A stretch of DNA of 64,000 nt from Nymphaea colorata (lineage: Eukaryota; Streptophyta; Magnoliopsida; Nymphaeales; Nymphaeaceae): the NCBI RefSeq assembly GCF_008831285.2, contig NC_045146.1, positions 11,296,972 through 11,360,971 on the forward strand. Reading direction: 5' to 3'. Below, in pieces: positions 24,412 through 37,460 of this stretch (its first letter is position 1; each line of letters opens with the position of its first letter). A model generated the notes under the pieces. That model was given only the letters and a program-made list of their open reading frames with translations, was not told where the DNA came from and searched no databases. Made by a program: the position numbers and the translations under genes.

Positions 24412-26187
24412 GAGGTTACACCAAATCCCAATCCTACTGCTTCCTTGGATGATCCAAGTCGTGTTCAAAAGGAAGATGTTGGAACAGAAATTCAGACTGA
24501 AAAAGAAAAGGAGGATCTTCCTATTGCCTTAAGAAAGGGTGTCAGGTCATGTACCCAACACCCTATTGGTAACTTCGTATCTTACTCTAGATTGAGCACT
24601 GACTATAAATATTTTGTATCCTCCTTGGCTGTGGTTGTGATTCCCAGGAATGCTACAGAGGCTCAGGGTGACACTAAGTGGTCTCATGCAATGAAAGAAG
24701 AGATGGAAGCTTTAGACAGAAATCAGACATGGGAGGTGGTCGATATTCCTGAAGCAGCTCACTTGGTTGGGTCGAAATGGGTCTACACTGTTAAGTACAA
24801 ACCAGATGGGAACATTGAAAGGTACAAAGCACGATTGGTGGCAAAGGGGTTCAGTCAGAAATATGGGATCGACTACTTAGAGACGTTTGCTCCTATTGCA
24901 AAGATGAAGACTGTTAGAGTTATTATTTCATTGGCGGTGCTGAAGGGTTTGGAGATGTGCCAACTTGATGTGAAAAATGCCTTTCTCAATGGAGATCTCG
25001 AAGAGGAAGTGTACATGTGCATGCCACCAGGTTTTGAGAAGCCTGGAAAATGCTGTAGATTGAAGAAAGCTTTGTATGGGCTGAAACAGTCTCCCCGAGC
25101 ATGGTTTGAACGGCTCAGACTTGTTATGAAGAAACATGGCTACAAACAAGGAAATGGAGATCATACCATGTTTGTAAAGAGAAGAGAGAGTAAAGTTACT
25201 CTACTATTGGTTTATGTTGATGATATGATTGTTACAGGAGATGATAAGGAAGAGATAGCAAGATTAAAGGGTTTACTATCTACTGAATTTGATCTAAAAG
25301 ATCTTGGTAAGCTGAAGTATTTTCTGGGTATTGAAATTGCTAGATCAGGTACAACTCTTGTACTTAATCAAAGGAAGTATACCCTGGATCTACTGAAGGA
25401 GACAGGAAAACTGGGGTGCAGACCAGCCTCTACTCCTATAGATGCTGGGCATAAACTTGGTAGCAAAGATGGAGAACTATTGTGTAAAGAAGCTAAAGGG
25501 AGATATCAGCGTCTAGTTGGCAAATTGATTTATCTCACTCTGACTAGACCTGACATCACATTTGCTGTAAATGTGATGAGCCAGTTCATGCATGCACCTA
25601 CAGATATGCACTTGAAGGCTGTTAATAGAATTTTGTGCTACTTGAAGAAGAATCCCGGAAAGGGACTTCTATATGTGCAACAAAGATCTATTGAAGTTGA
25701 AGGGTATTCTGATGCAGACTGGGCAGGCTGCGTTGACACCAGAAGATCTACTTCAGGGTACTGCGTCTACTTGGGGGGAAATTTAGTTGTTTGGAGAAGC
25801 AAGAGACAAGATGTGTGTTCCCGCTCCAGTGCAGAGGCTGAATATAGGGCTGTGGCTACTGGGGTATCAGAATTGCTATGGCTGAAGATCTTACTAACAG
25901 ATATTGGAATAGAGACTGAAGGGCCTATGAGGATGTATTGTGATAACAAGTCTGCAATTAACTTGGCTAACAACCCGGTTCTTCATGATCGAACAAAGCA
26001 TGTGGAGATCGACCGTCACTTCATCAGAGAAAGAATTGATGCTAAGGAATTAACGCTACCATACATGAAGTCTGAAGACCAAACTGCTGATATCCTAACC
26101 AAGGCCTTAAGTGTAACTCCTTTTGAGAGAAATGTATCCAAGTTGGGCATGTTTGATATGTATGCCCAACTTGAGGGGGAGTGTTGA
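24412..26187 (+). pseudogene. Reverse transcriptase and RNase H segment
   Basis: The frame is continuous from about 24412; the first ATG is at 24445. The copia RT entry motif WSHAMKEEMEAL, the WVYTVKYKPDG and RYKARLVAKGF blocks, QLDVKNAFLNGDL and GLKQSPRAW precede the catalytic YVDD (residues 257-260 from ATG 24445). RNase H follows with SDADWAG (Asp 423), SAEAEYRA and YCDNKSAI, and ends TADILTKAL. These domains copy RNA into cDNA in the particle and remove the template. This part is undamaged. Confidence 0.93.
26173..26181 (+). other. Polypurine tract
   Basis: GAGGGGGAG abuts the 3' LTR and serves as plus-strand DNA primer. It is also coding sequence for the last residues of the polyprotein. 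Confidence 0.9.
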
Positions 26188-26421
26188 CGGGTTTTGTTGT
26201 TCGGGTCCGGATCCGTACCCGATCCGGTTTGTCCTAATTAGGACTACTTATATCTCTGTAAACCCTAATCTTTATGTTAATGAAGTTTTGAAGAGAGAGA
26301 GTGTCTGGAGGCTAGTGGGCACCAGACCTCCTCACCCGTGGTTTTTCTTCCCTCACGTTGAGGGTTTTCCACGTTACATCTGTGTGCTTTCTTCTACTCT
26401 CGTGCACATTTTATTTCTACA
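26182..26421 (+). repeat. 3' LTR
   Basis: 240 bp, identical to the 5' LTR except G for A at 26307 and C for T at 26323, which are paired positions of one stem. Confidence 0.97.
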
Positions 26422-26426
26422 ATATG
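26422..26426. repeat. Target site duplication, right copy (ATATG)
   Basis: Matches 21225-21229. The satellite resumes here as an E-type monomer. Confidence 0.9.
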
Positions 26427-29400
26427 GATCAGAGGTCTCATCTGATCCAGCCTATGAAGTTGGATTTTGTTTTTCGACCTAAGGTCGGGATCAGAAGTCT
26501 CATCTAATCCGGTTTAGGATGTTCGATTCAAGATTTTGAACAAGCAGATAGAAAGGAGGCCTCAACTTATCAAGTCTAGGATGTCGAAGGCATATTTTGA
26601 ATGTGGCTGTGAATTTTAAAATATAAATCCTCAGTCTAGACCATGTTTAAAATCATTTTGAAAATTCATACAAACCAATGGAATTTACAAAATCGAAAAT
26701 TGAGAGGTGCATTGACAAACTTGAAAATTTAACAATGATTTAAGAAAAGTATGAGACACATCAAAAATATTTCAAGATTTCATCTATGATATGGATCAGA
26801 GGTCTCATCCGATCTGCTCTATGATGTTGGATTTGGTATTTCGACCAAAGGTCAGGATCAGAGGTCATATCCGATCCGGTTTAGGATGTCGGATTCAAAA
26901 CTTTGAACAAGCAGATAGAAAGGAGGTCTCAACTTATCCAGTCAAGGATGTCGAACGAATATTTTGAATGTGCCTGTGAATTTAAAAATATAAATCCCCA
27001 GTCTAGACATGTTTAAAAACCATTTGAAAAATTCCAACAAACCAATGGAATTTACAAAATCGAAAGTTGAGAGATGCATTGACAAACTTGAGAATTTAAC
27101 AAAGGTTTAAGCAAAGTATGAGACACATCCAAAATATTTCAAGATTTCATCTACGATATGGATCAGAGGTCTCATCTGATTCGGTCTATGATGTTGAATT
27201 TCGGATTTCCACCTAAGGTTAGGATCAGAGGTCTCATCTAATCCGGTCAAGGATGTTGGATTCAAGATTTTGAACAAGAAGATAGAAAGGAGGACTCAAC
27301 ATATCTAGTCTACGATGTCGAATGCATATTTAGAATGTGACTGTGAATTTTAAAATATAAATCCCCAGTCCAGAAAATCCATACAAACCAAAGGAATTTA
27401 CAAAATCGAAAGTTGAGAGGTGCATTGATAAACTTTTTAACAAAAATTTAAGAAAAGTATGAGACAAATCGAAAATATTTCAAGATCATATCTAAGATAT
27501 GGATCAGAGGACTCATCTGATCCAGCCTATGATGTTGGATTTGGTTTTTCGACCTAAGGTCAGGATCAGAAGTCTCATCTAATCCGGTACAAGATGTTGG
27601 ATTCAAGATTTTGAACATGCAGATAGAAAAGAGGCCTCAACTTATCAAGTCTAGGATGTCGAATGCATATTTTGAATGTGGCTGTGAATTTCAAAATATA
27701 AATCCTCAGTCTAGAACATGTTTAAAATCATTTTGAAAATTCATACAAACCAATGGAATTTACAAAATCGAAAGTTGAGAAGAGCATTTATAAACTTGAG
27801 AATTTAACAAAGATTTAAGAAAAGTATGATTCACATCCAAAATATTTCAAGATCTCATATATGATATGGATCAGAGGTCTCATCTGATCCGGTCTCTGAT
27901 GTTGGATTTGTTATTTTGTCCTAAGGTCAGGATCAGAGGTCTCTTCCAATCCGGTTTAGGATGTTGGATTCAAGATTTTGAACAAGCAGATACAATAGAG
28001 AATTCAACTTATCCAGTCAAGGATGTCGAATGCATATTTTGCATGCGGTTGAAAATTTTAAAATATAAATCCCCAGTCCAGACCATGTTTAAAATCATTT
28101 TGAAAATTCATACAAACCAATGGAATTTACAAAATTGAAAGTTGAGAGGTGCATTGATAAACTTGACAATTTAACAAAGATTTAAGAAAAGTACTAAACA
28201 CGTCCAAAATATTTCAAGATCTCATCTATGATACGGATCAGAGGTCTCATTTGATCCGGTCTACGAGGTTGAATTTGGGATTTCGACCTAAGGTTAGGAT
28301 CAGAGGTCTCATCTAATCCAGTTTAGGATGTTGGATTCAAAATTTTGAACAAGCAGATAGAAAGGAGGCCTCAACTTATCCAGTCAAGGATGTCGTACGC
28401 ATATTTTGAATGTGCCTGTGAATTTAAAAATATAAATCCCTAGTCTAGACATGTTTAAAAATCATTTGAAAAATTCCTACAAACCAATGGAATTTACAAA
28501 ATCGAAAGTTGAGAGCTGCATTGACAAACTTCAGAATTTAACAAAGGTTTAAGTAAAGTATGAAACACATCCAACATATTTCAAGATTTCATCTATGATA
28601 TGGATCAGAGGTTTCATCTGATTCGGTCTATGATGTTGAATTTCGGATTTCCACCTAAGGTTAGGATCAGAGGTCTCATCTAATCCGGTCAAGGATGTTG
28701 GATTCAAGATTTTGAACAAGAAAATAGAAAGGAGGACTCAACATATCTAGTGTACGATGTCGAATGCATATTTAGAATGTGGCTGTGAATTTTAAAATAT
28801 AAATCCCCAGTCGATAAAATCCATACAAACCAAAGGAATTTACAAAATCGAAAGTTGAGAGGTGCATTGATAAACTTGAGAACTTAACAAAAATTTAAGA
28901 AAAGTATGAGACAAATCCAAAATATTTCAAGATCATATTTAAGATGTGGATTCAAGATTTTGAACAAGCAGATACAATAGAGAATTCAACTTATCCAGTC
29001 AAGGATGTCGAATGCATATTTTGCATGCGGTTGAAAATTTTAAAATATAAATCCCCAGTCCAGACCATGTTTAAAATCATTTTGAAAATTCATACAAACC
29101 AATGGAATTTACAAAATTGAAAGTTGAGAGGTGCATTGATAAACTTGACAATTTAACAAAGATTTAAGAAAAGTACTAAACACGTCCAAAATATTTCAAG
29201 ATCTCATCTATGATACGGATCAGAGGTCTCATTTGATCCGGTCTACGAGGTTGAATTTGGGATTTCGACCTAAGGTTAGGATCAGAGGTCTCATCTAATC
29301 CAGTTTAGGATGTTGGATTCAAGATTTTGAACAAGAAGATAGAAAGGAGGACTCAACATATCTAGTCTACGATGTCGAATGCATATTTAGAATGTGACTG

Positions 29401-32400
29401 TGAATTTTAAAATATAAATCCCCAGTCCAGAAAATCCATACAAACCAAAGGAATTTACAAAATCGAAAGTTGAGAGGTGCATTGATAAACTTTTTAACAA
29501 AAATTTAAGAAAAGTATGAGACAAATCGAAAATATTTCAAGATCATATCTAAGATATGGATCAGAGGACTCATCTGATCCAGCCTATGATGTTGGATTTG
29601 GTTTTTCGACCTAAGGTCAGGATCAGAAGTCTCATCTAATCCGGTACAAGATGCTGGATTCAAGATTTTGAACATGCAGATAGAAAAGAGGCCTCAACTT
29701 ATCAAGTCTAGGATGTCGAACGCATATTTTGAATGTGGCTGTGAATTTCAAAATATAAATCCTCAGTCTAGAACATGTTTAAAATCATTTTGAAAATTCA
29801 TACAAACCAATGGAATTTACAAAATCGAAAGTTGAGAAGAGCATTTATAAACTTGAGAATTTAACAAAGATTTAAGAAAAGTATGATTCACATCCAAAAT
29901 ATTTCAAGATCTCATCTATGATATGGATCAGAGGTCTCATCTGATCTGGTCTATGATGTTGGATTTGTTATTCCGTCCTAAGGTCAGGATCAGAGGTCTC
30001 ATCCGATCCGGTTTAGGATGTTGGATTCAATATTTTGAACAAGCATATAGAATAGAGGATTCAACTTATCCAGTCAAGGATGTCGAATGCATATTTTGCA
30101 TGCGGTTGAAAATTTTAAAATATAAATCCCCAGTCCAGACCATGTTTAAAATCATTTTGAAAATTCATACAAACCAATGGAATTTACAAAATTGAAAGTT
30201 GAGAGGTGCATTGATAAACTTGACAATTTAACAAAGATTTAAGAAAAGTACTAAACACGTCCAAAATATTTCAAGATCTCATCTATGATACGGATCAGAG
30301 GTCTCATTTGATCCGGTCTACGAGGTTGAATTTGGGATTTCGACCTAAGGTTAGGATCAGAGGTCTCATCTAATCCAGTTTAGGATGTTGGATTCAAAAT
30401 TTTGAACAAGCAGATAGAAAGGAGGCCTCAACTTATCCAGTCAAGGATGTCGTACGCATATTTTGAATGTGCCTGTGAATTTAAAAATATAAATCCCCAG
30501 TCTAGACATGTTTAAAAACCATTTGAAAAATTCCAACAAACCAATGGAATTTACAAAATCGAAAGTTGAGAGATGCATTGACAAACTTGAGAATTTAACA
30601 AAGGTTTAAGCAAAGTATGAGACACATCCAAAATATTTCAAGATTTCATCTACGATATGGATCAGAGGTCTCATCTGATTCCGTCTATGATGTTGAATTT
30701 CGGATTTCCACCTAAGGTTAGGATCAGAGGTCTCATCTAATCCGGTCAAGGATGTTGGATTCAAGATTTTGAACAAGAAGATAGAAAGGAGGACTCAACA
30801 TATCTAGTCTACGATGTCGAATGCATATTTAGAATGTGACTGTGAATTTTAAAATATAAATCCCCAGTCCAGAAAATCCATACAAACCAAAGGAATTTAC
30901 AAAATCGAAAGTTGAGAGGTGCATTGATAAACTTGAGAACTTAACAAAAATTTAAGAAAAGTATGAGACAAATCCAAAATATTTCAAGATCATATTTAAG
31001 ATATGGATCAGAGGACTCATCTGATCCAGCCTATGATGTTGGATTCGGTTTTTCGACCTAAGCTCGGGATCAGAAGTCTCATCTAATCCGGTTCAGGATG
31101 TTGGATTCAAGATTTGAACAAGCAGATAGAAAGGAGGCCTCAACTTATCAAGTCTAGGATGTTGAATGCATATTTTGAATGTGGCTGTGAATTTTAAAAT
31201 AAAAATCCTCAGTCTAGAACATGTTTAAAATCATTTCGAAAATTCAAACAAACCAATGGAATTTACAAAATCGAAAGTTGAGAAGAGCATTGATAAACTT
31301 GAGAATTTATATTTTGAACGTGGCTGTGAATTTTAAAATATAAATCCTTAGTCTAGACCATGTTTAAAATCATTTTGAAAATTCATACAAACCAATGGAA
31401 TTTACAAAATCGAAAGTTGAGAGGTGCATTGATAAACTTGAGAATTTAACAAAGATTTAAGAAAAGTATGATTCACATCCAAAATATTTCAAGATCTCAT
31501 ATATGATATGGATCAGAGGTCTCATCTGATCCGGTCTCTGATGTTGGATTTGTTATTTTGTCCTAAGGTCAGGATCAGAGGTCTCATCCAATCCGGTTTA
31601 GGATGTTGGATTCAAGATTTTGAACAAGCAGATACAATAGAGAATTCAACTTATCCAGTCAAGGATCTCGAATGCATATTTTGCATGCGGTTGAAAATTT
31701 GAAAATATAAATCCCCAGTCCAGACCATGTTTAAAATCATTTTGAAAATTCATACAAACCAATGGAATTTACAAAATCGAAAGTTGAGAGATGCATTGAC
31801 AAACTTGAGAATTTAACAAAGGTTTAAGAAAAGTATGAAACACGTCCAAAATATTTCAAGATTTCATCTATGATATGGATCAGAGGTCTCATCTGATTCG
31901 GTCTATGACGTTGAATTTCGGATTTCCACCTAATGTTAGGATCAGAGGTCTCTTCTAATCCGGTCAAGGATGTTGGATTCAAGATTTTGAAGAAGAAGAT
32001 AGAAAGGAGGACTCAACATATCTAGTCTACGATGTCGAATGCATATTTAGAATGTGGCTGTGAATTTTAAAATATAAATCCCCAGTCCAGAAAATCCATA
32101 CAAACCAAAGGAATTTACAAAATCGAAAGTTGAGAGGTGCATTGATAAACTTTTTAACAAAAATTTAAGAAAAGTATGAGACAAATCGAAAATATTTCAA
32201 GATCATATCTAAGATATGGATCAGAGGACTCATCTGATCCAGCCTATGATGTTGGATTTGGTTTTTCGACCTAAGGTCAGGATCAGAAGTCTCATCTAAT
32301 CCGGTACAAGATGCTGGATTCAAGATTTTGAACATGCAGATAGAAAAGAGGCCTCAACTTATCAAGTCTAGGATGTCGAACGCATATTTTGAATGTGGCT

Positions 32401-35400
32401 GTGAATTTCAAAATATAAATCCTCAGTCTAGAACATGTTTAAAATCATTTTGAAAATTCATACAAACCAATGGAATTTACAAAATCGAAAGTTGAGAAGA
32501 GCATTTATAAACTTGAGAATTTAACAAAGATTTAAGAAAAGTATGATTCACATCCAAAATATTTCAAGATCTCATCTATGATATGGATCAGAGGTCTCAT
32601 CTGATCTGGTCTATGATGTTGGATTTGTTATTCCGTCCTAAGGTCAGGATCAGAGGTCTCATCCGATCCGGTTTAGGATGTTGGATTCAATATTTTGAAC
32701 AAGCATATAGAATAGAGGATTCAACTTATCCAGTCAAGGATGTCGAATGCATATTTTGCATGCGGTTGAAAATTTTAAAATATAAATCCCCAGTCCAGAC
32801 CATGTTTAAAATCATTTTGAAAATTCATACAAACCAATGGAATTTACAAAATTGAAAGTTGAGAGGTGCATTGATAAACTTGACAATTTAACAAAGATTT
32901 AAGAAAAGTACTAAACACGTCCAAAATATTTCAAGATCTCATCTATGATACGGATCAGAGGTCTCATTTGATCCGGTCTACGAGGTTGAATTTGGGATTT
33001 CGACCTAAGGTTAGGATCAGAGGTCTCATCTAATCCAGTTTAGGATGTTGGATTCAAAATTTTGAACAAGCAGATAGAAAGGAGGCCTCAACTTATCCAG
33101 TCAAGGATGTCGTACGCATATTTTGAATGTGCCTGTGAATTTAAAAATATAAATCCCCAGTCTAGACATGTTTAAAAATCATTTGAAAAATTCCAACAAA
33201 CCAATGGAATTTAAAAAATCGAAAGTTGAGAGCTGCATTGACAAACTTCAGAATTTAACAAAGGTTTAAGAAAAGTATGAAACACATCCAACATATTTCA
33301 AGATTTCATCTATGATATGGATCAGATGTCTCATCTGATTCGGTCTATGATGTTGGATTTCGGATTTCCACCTAAGGTCAGGATCAGAGGTCTCATCTAA
33401 TCCGGTCAAGGATGTTGGATTCAAAATTTTGAACAAGCAGATAGAAATGAGGACTCAACATATCTAGTCTACGATGTCGAATGCATATTTAGAATGTGGC
33501 TGTGAATTTTAAAATATAAATCCCCAGTCGATAAAATCCATACAAACCAAAGGAATTTACAAAATCGAAAGTTGAGAGGTACATTGATAAACTTGAGAAC
33601 TTAACAAAAATTTAAGAAAAGTATGAGACAAATCAAAAATATTTCAAGATCATATTTAAGATATGGATCAGAGGACTCATCTGATCCAGCCTATGATGTT
33701 GGATTCGGTTTTTTCGACCTAAGGTCGGGATCAGAAGTCTCATCTAATCCGGTTCAGGATGTTGGATTCAAGATTTGAACAAGCAGATAGAAAGGAGGCC
33801 TCAACTTATCAAGTCTAGGATGTTGAATGCATATTTTGAATGTGACTGTGAATTTTAAAATAAAAATCCTCAGTCTAGAACATGTTTAAAATCATTTCGA
33901 AAATTCAAACAAACCAATGGAATTTACAAAATCGAAAGTTGAGAAGAGCATTGATAAACTTGAGAATTTATATTTTGAACGTGGCTGTGAATTTTAAAAT
34001 ATAAATCCTCAGTCTAGACCATGTTTAAAATCATTTTGAACATTCATACAAACCAATGGAATTTACAAAATCGAAAGTTGAGAGGTGCATTGATAAAGTT
34101 GAGAATTTAACAAAGATTTAAGAAAAGTATGATTCACATCCAAAATATTTCAAGATCTCATATATGATATGGATCAGAGGTCTCATCTGATCCGGTCTCT
34201 GATGTTGGATTTGTTATTTTGTCCTAAGGTCAGGATCAGAGGTCTCATCCAATCCGGTTTAGGATGTTGGATTCAAGATTTTGAACAAGCAGATACAATA
34301 GAGAATTCAACTTATCCAGTCAGGGATCTCGAATGCATATTTTGCATGCGGTTGAAAATTTTAAAATATAAATCCCCAGTCCAGACCATGTTTAAAATCA
34401 TTTTGAAAATTCATACAAACCAATGGAATTTACAAAATCGAAAGTTGAGAGATGCATTGACAAACTTGAGAATTTAACAAAGGTTTAAGAAAAGTATGAA
34501 ACACATCCAAAATATTTCAAGATTTCATCTATGATATGGATCAGAGGTCTCATCTGATTCGGTCTATGATGTTTAATTTCGGATTTCCACCTAATGTTAG
34601 GATCAGAGGTCTCTTCTAATCCGGTCAAGGATGTTGGATTCAAGATTTTGAAGAAGAAGATAGAAAGGAGGACTCAACATATCTAGTCTACGATGTCGAA
34701 TGCATATTTAGAATGTGGCTGTGAATTTTAAAATATAAATCCCCAGTCCAGAAAATCCATACAAACCAAAGGAATTTACAAAATCGAAAGTTGAGAGGTG
34801 CATTGATAAACTTTTTAACAAAAATTTAAGAAAAGTATGAGACAAATCCAAAATATTTCAAGATCATATCTAAGATATGGATCAGAGGACTCATCTGATC
34901 CAGCCTATGATGTTGGATTTGGTTTTTCGACCTAAGGTCAGGATCAGAAGTCTCATCTAATCCGGTACAAGATGTTGGATTCAAGATTTTGAACATGCAG
35001 ATAGAAAAGAGGCATCAACTTATCAAGTCTAGGATGTCGAATGCATATTTTGAATGTGGCTGTGAATTTTAAAATATAAATCCTCAGTCTAGAACATGTT
35101 TAAAATCATTTTGAAAATTCATACAAACCAATGGAATTTACAAAATCGAAAGTTGAGAAGAGCATTGATAAACTTGAGAATTTAACAAAGATTTAAGAAA
35201 AGTATGATTCACATCCAAAATATTTCAAGATCTCATATATGATATGGATCAGAGGTCTCATCTGATCCGGTCTCTGATGTTGGATTTGTTATTTTGTCCT
35301 AAGGTCAGGATCAGAGGTCTCATCAAATCCGGTTTAGGATGTTGGATTCAAGATTTTGAACAAGCAGATACAATAGAGAATTCAACTTATCCAGTCAAGG

Positions 35401-37360
35401 ATGTCGAATGCATATTTTGCATGCGGTTGAAAATTTTAAAATATAAATCCCCAGTCCAGACCATGTTTAAAATCATTTTGAAAATTCATACAAACCAATG
35501 GAATTTACAAAATTGAAAGTTGAGAGGTGCATTGATAAACTTGACAATTTAACAAAGATTTAAGAAAAGTACTAAACACGTCCAAAATATTTCAAGATCT
35601 CAACTATGATACGGATCAGAGGTCTCATCTGATCCGGTCTATGATGTTGAATTTGGGGATTTCGACCTAAGGTTAGGATCAGAGGTCTCATCTAATCCAG
35701 TTTAGGATGTTGGATTCAAAATTTTGAACAAGCAGATAGAAAGGAGGCCTCAACTTATCCAGTCAAGGATGTCGTACGCATATTTTGAATGTGCCTGTGA
35801 ATTTAAAAATATAAATCCCCAGTCTAGACATGTTTAAAAATCATTTGAAAAATTCCTACAAACCAATGGAATTTACAAAATCGAAAGTTGAGAGGTGCAT
35901 TGACAAACTTGAAAATTTAACAATGATTTAAGAAAAGTATGAGACACATCAAAAATATTTCAAGATTTCATCTATGATATGGATCAGAGGTCTCATCTGA
36001 TCCGCTCTATGATGTTGGATTTGGTATTTCGACCAAAGTCAGGATCAGAGGTCTCATCTAATCCGGTTTAGGATGTTGGATTCAAAATTTTGAACAAGCA
36101 GATAGAAAGGAGGTCTCAACTTATCCAGTCAAGGATGTCGAACGAATATTTTGAATGTGCATGTGAATTTAAAAATATAAATCCCCAGTCTAGACATGTT
36201 TAAAAACCATTTGAAAAATTCCAACAACCAATGGAATTTACAAAATCGAAAGTTGAGAGATGCATTGACAAACTTGAGAATTTAACAAAGGTTTAAGCAA
36301 AGTATGAGACACATCCAAAATATTTCAAGATTTCATCTACGATATGGATCAGAGGTCTCATCTGATTCGGTCTATGATGTTGAATTTCGGATTTCCACCT
36401 AAGGTTAGGATCAGAGGTCTCATCTAATCCGGTCAAGGATGTTGGATTCAAGATTTTGAACAAGAAGATAGAAAGGAGGACTCAACATATCTAGTCTACG
36501 ATGTCGAATGCATATTTAGAATGTGGCTGTGAATTTTAAAATATAAATCCCCAGTCCAGAAAATCCATACAAACCAAAGGAATTTACAAAATCGAAAGTT
36601 GAGAGGTGCATTGATAAACTTGAGAATTTAAACAATGATTTAAGAAAAGTATGAGACACCATCAAAAATATTTCAAGATTTCATCTATGATATGGATCAG
36701 AGGTCTCATCTGATCCGCTCTATGATGTTGGATTTGGTTATTTCGACAAAGGTCAGGATCAGAGGTTCTCATCTAATCCGGTTTAGGATGTTGGAATCAA
36801 AAATTTTGAACAAGCAGATAGAAAGGAGGTCTCAACTTATCCAGTCAAGGATGTCGAACGAATATTTTGAATGTGGCATGTGAATTTAAAAATATAAATC
36901 CCCAGTCTAGACATGTTTAAAAACCATTTGAAAAATTCCAACAAACCAATGGAATTTACAAAATCGAAAGTTGAGAGATGCATTGACAAACTTGAGAATT
37001 TAACAAAGGTTTAAGAAAAGTATGAGACACATCCAAAATATTTCAAGATTTCATCTACATATGGATCAAGAGGTCTCATCTGATTCGGTCTATGATGTTG
37101 AATTTCGGATTCCACCTAAGGTTAGCGATCAGAGTCTCATCTAATCCGGTCAAGGATGTTGGATTCAAGATTTTGAACAAGAACAATAGAAAGAGGACTC
37201 AACATATCTAGTCTCGATGTCGAATGCATATTTAGAATGTGACTGTGAATTTTAAAATATAAATCCCCAGTCCAGAAAATCCATACAAACCAAAGGAATT
37301 TACAAAATCGAAAGTTGAGAGTGCATTGATAAACTTTTTAACAAAAATTTAAGAAAAGTA
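26427..37360. repeat. Satellite array, segment between copia and the gap
   Basis: Approximate order: E, C, D, E, A (27866), B, D', rearranged junction (28945), B, junction (29316), E, A (29923), B, D, E', truncated unit, A (31508), D, E, A (32583), B, D', E', truncated unit, A (34169), D, E, A (35244), B, C, D, C (36692), D, E tail. D' and E' are sub-variants. The truncated unit arises at GAGAATTTA|TATTTTGAACG. From about 36600 to the gap, many one-base indels appear that other copies lack. Confidence 0.9.
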
Positions 37361-37460
37361 NNNNNNNNNNNNNNNNNNNNNNNNNNNNNNNNNNNNNNNN
37401 NNNNNNNNNNNNNNNNNNNNNNNNNNNNNNNNNNNNNNNNNNNNNNNNNNNNNNNNNNNN
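37361..37460. other. Assembly gap, 100 N
   Basis: Exactly 100 N, a conventional placeholder for a gap of unknown size. The flanks appear to overlap each other, so the true gap may be negative. Confidence 0.99.

Larger units (their letters stand above)
21847..26187 (+). pseudogene. Copia gag-pol polyprotein, broken by two frameshifts
   Basis: Three consecutive frames together cover a complete copia polyprotein: 21847-23568, then about 23566-24410 in the next frame, then about 24412-26187 back in the first. The two shifts are opposite in sign, so the net phase is restored. All catalytic motifs are present, which points to recent damage or base-level sequence errors rather than old decay. The final TGA (26185-26187) lies within the first six bases of the 3' LTR. 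Confidence 0.9.
21230..26421 (+). mobile_element. Full-length Ty1/copia LTR retrotransposon
   Basis: 5192 bp. The order is 5' LTR (21230-21469), primer binding site, 365-nt leader, gag-protease-integrase-RT-RNase H, polypurine tract, 3' LTR (26182-26421), flanked by ATATG duplications. Integrase before reverse transcriptase defines copia. The LTRs differ at 2 of 240 positions, so the insertion is young. The coding region has two frameshifts, so this copy is probably non-autonomous unless the shifts are sequence errors. It sits inside an E-type satellite monomer, which resumes at 26422 without loss. Confidence 0.97.
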
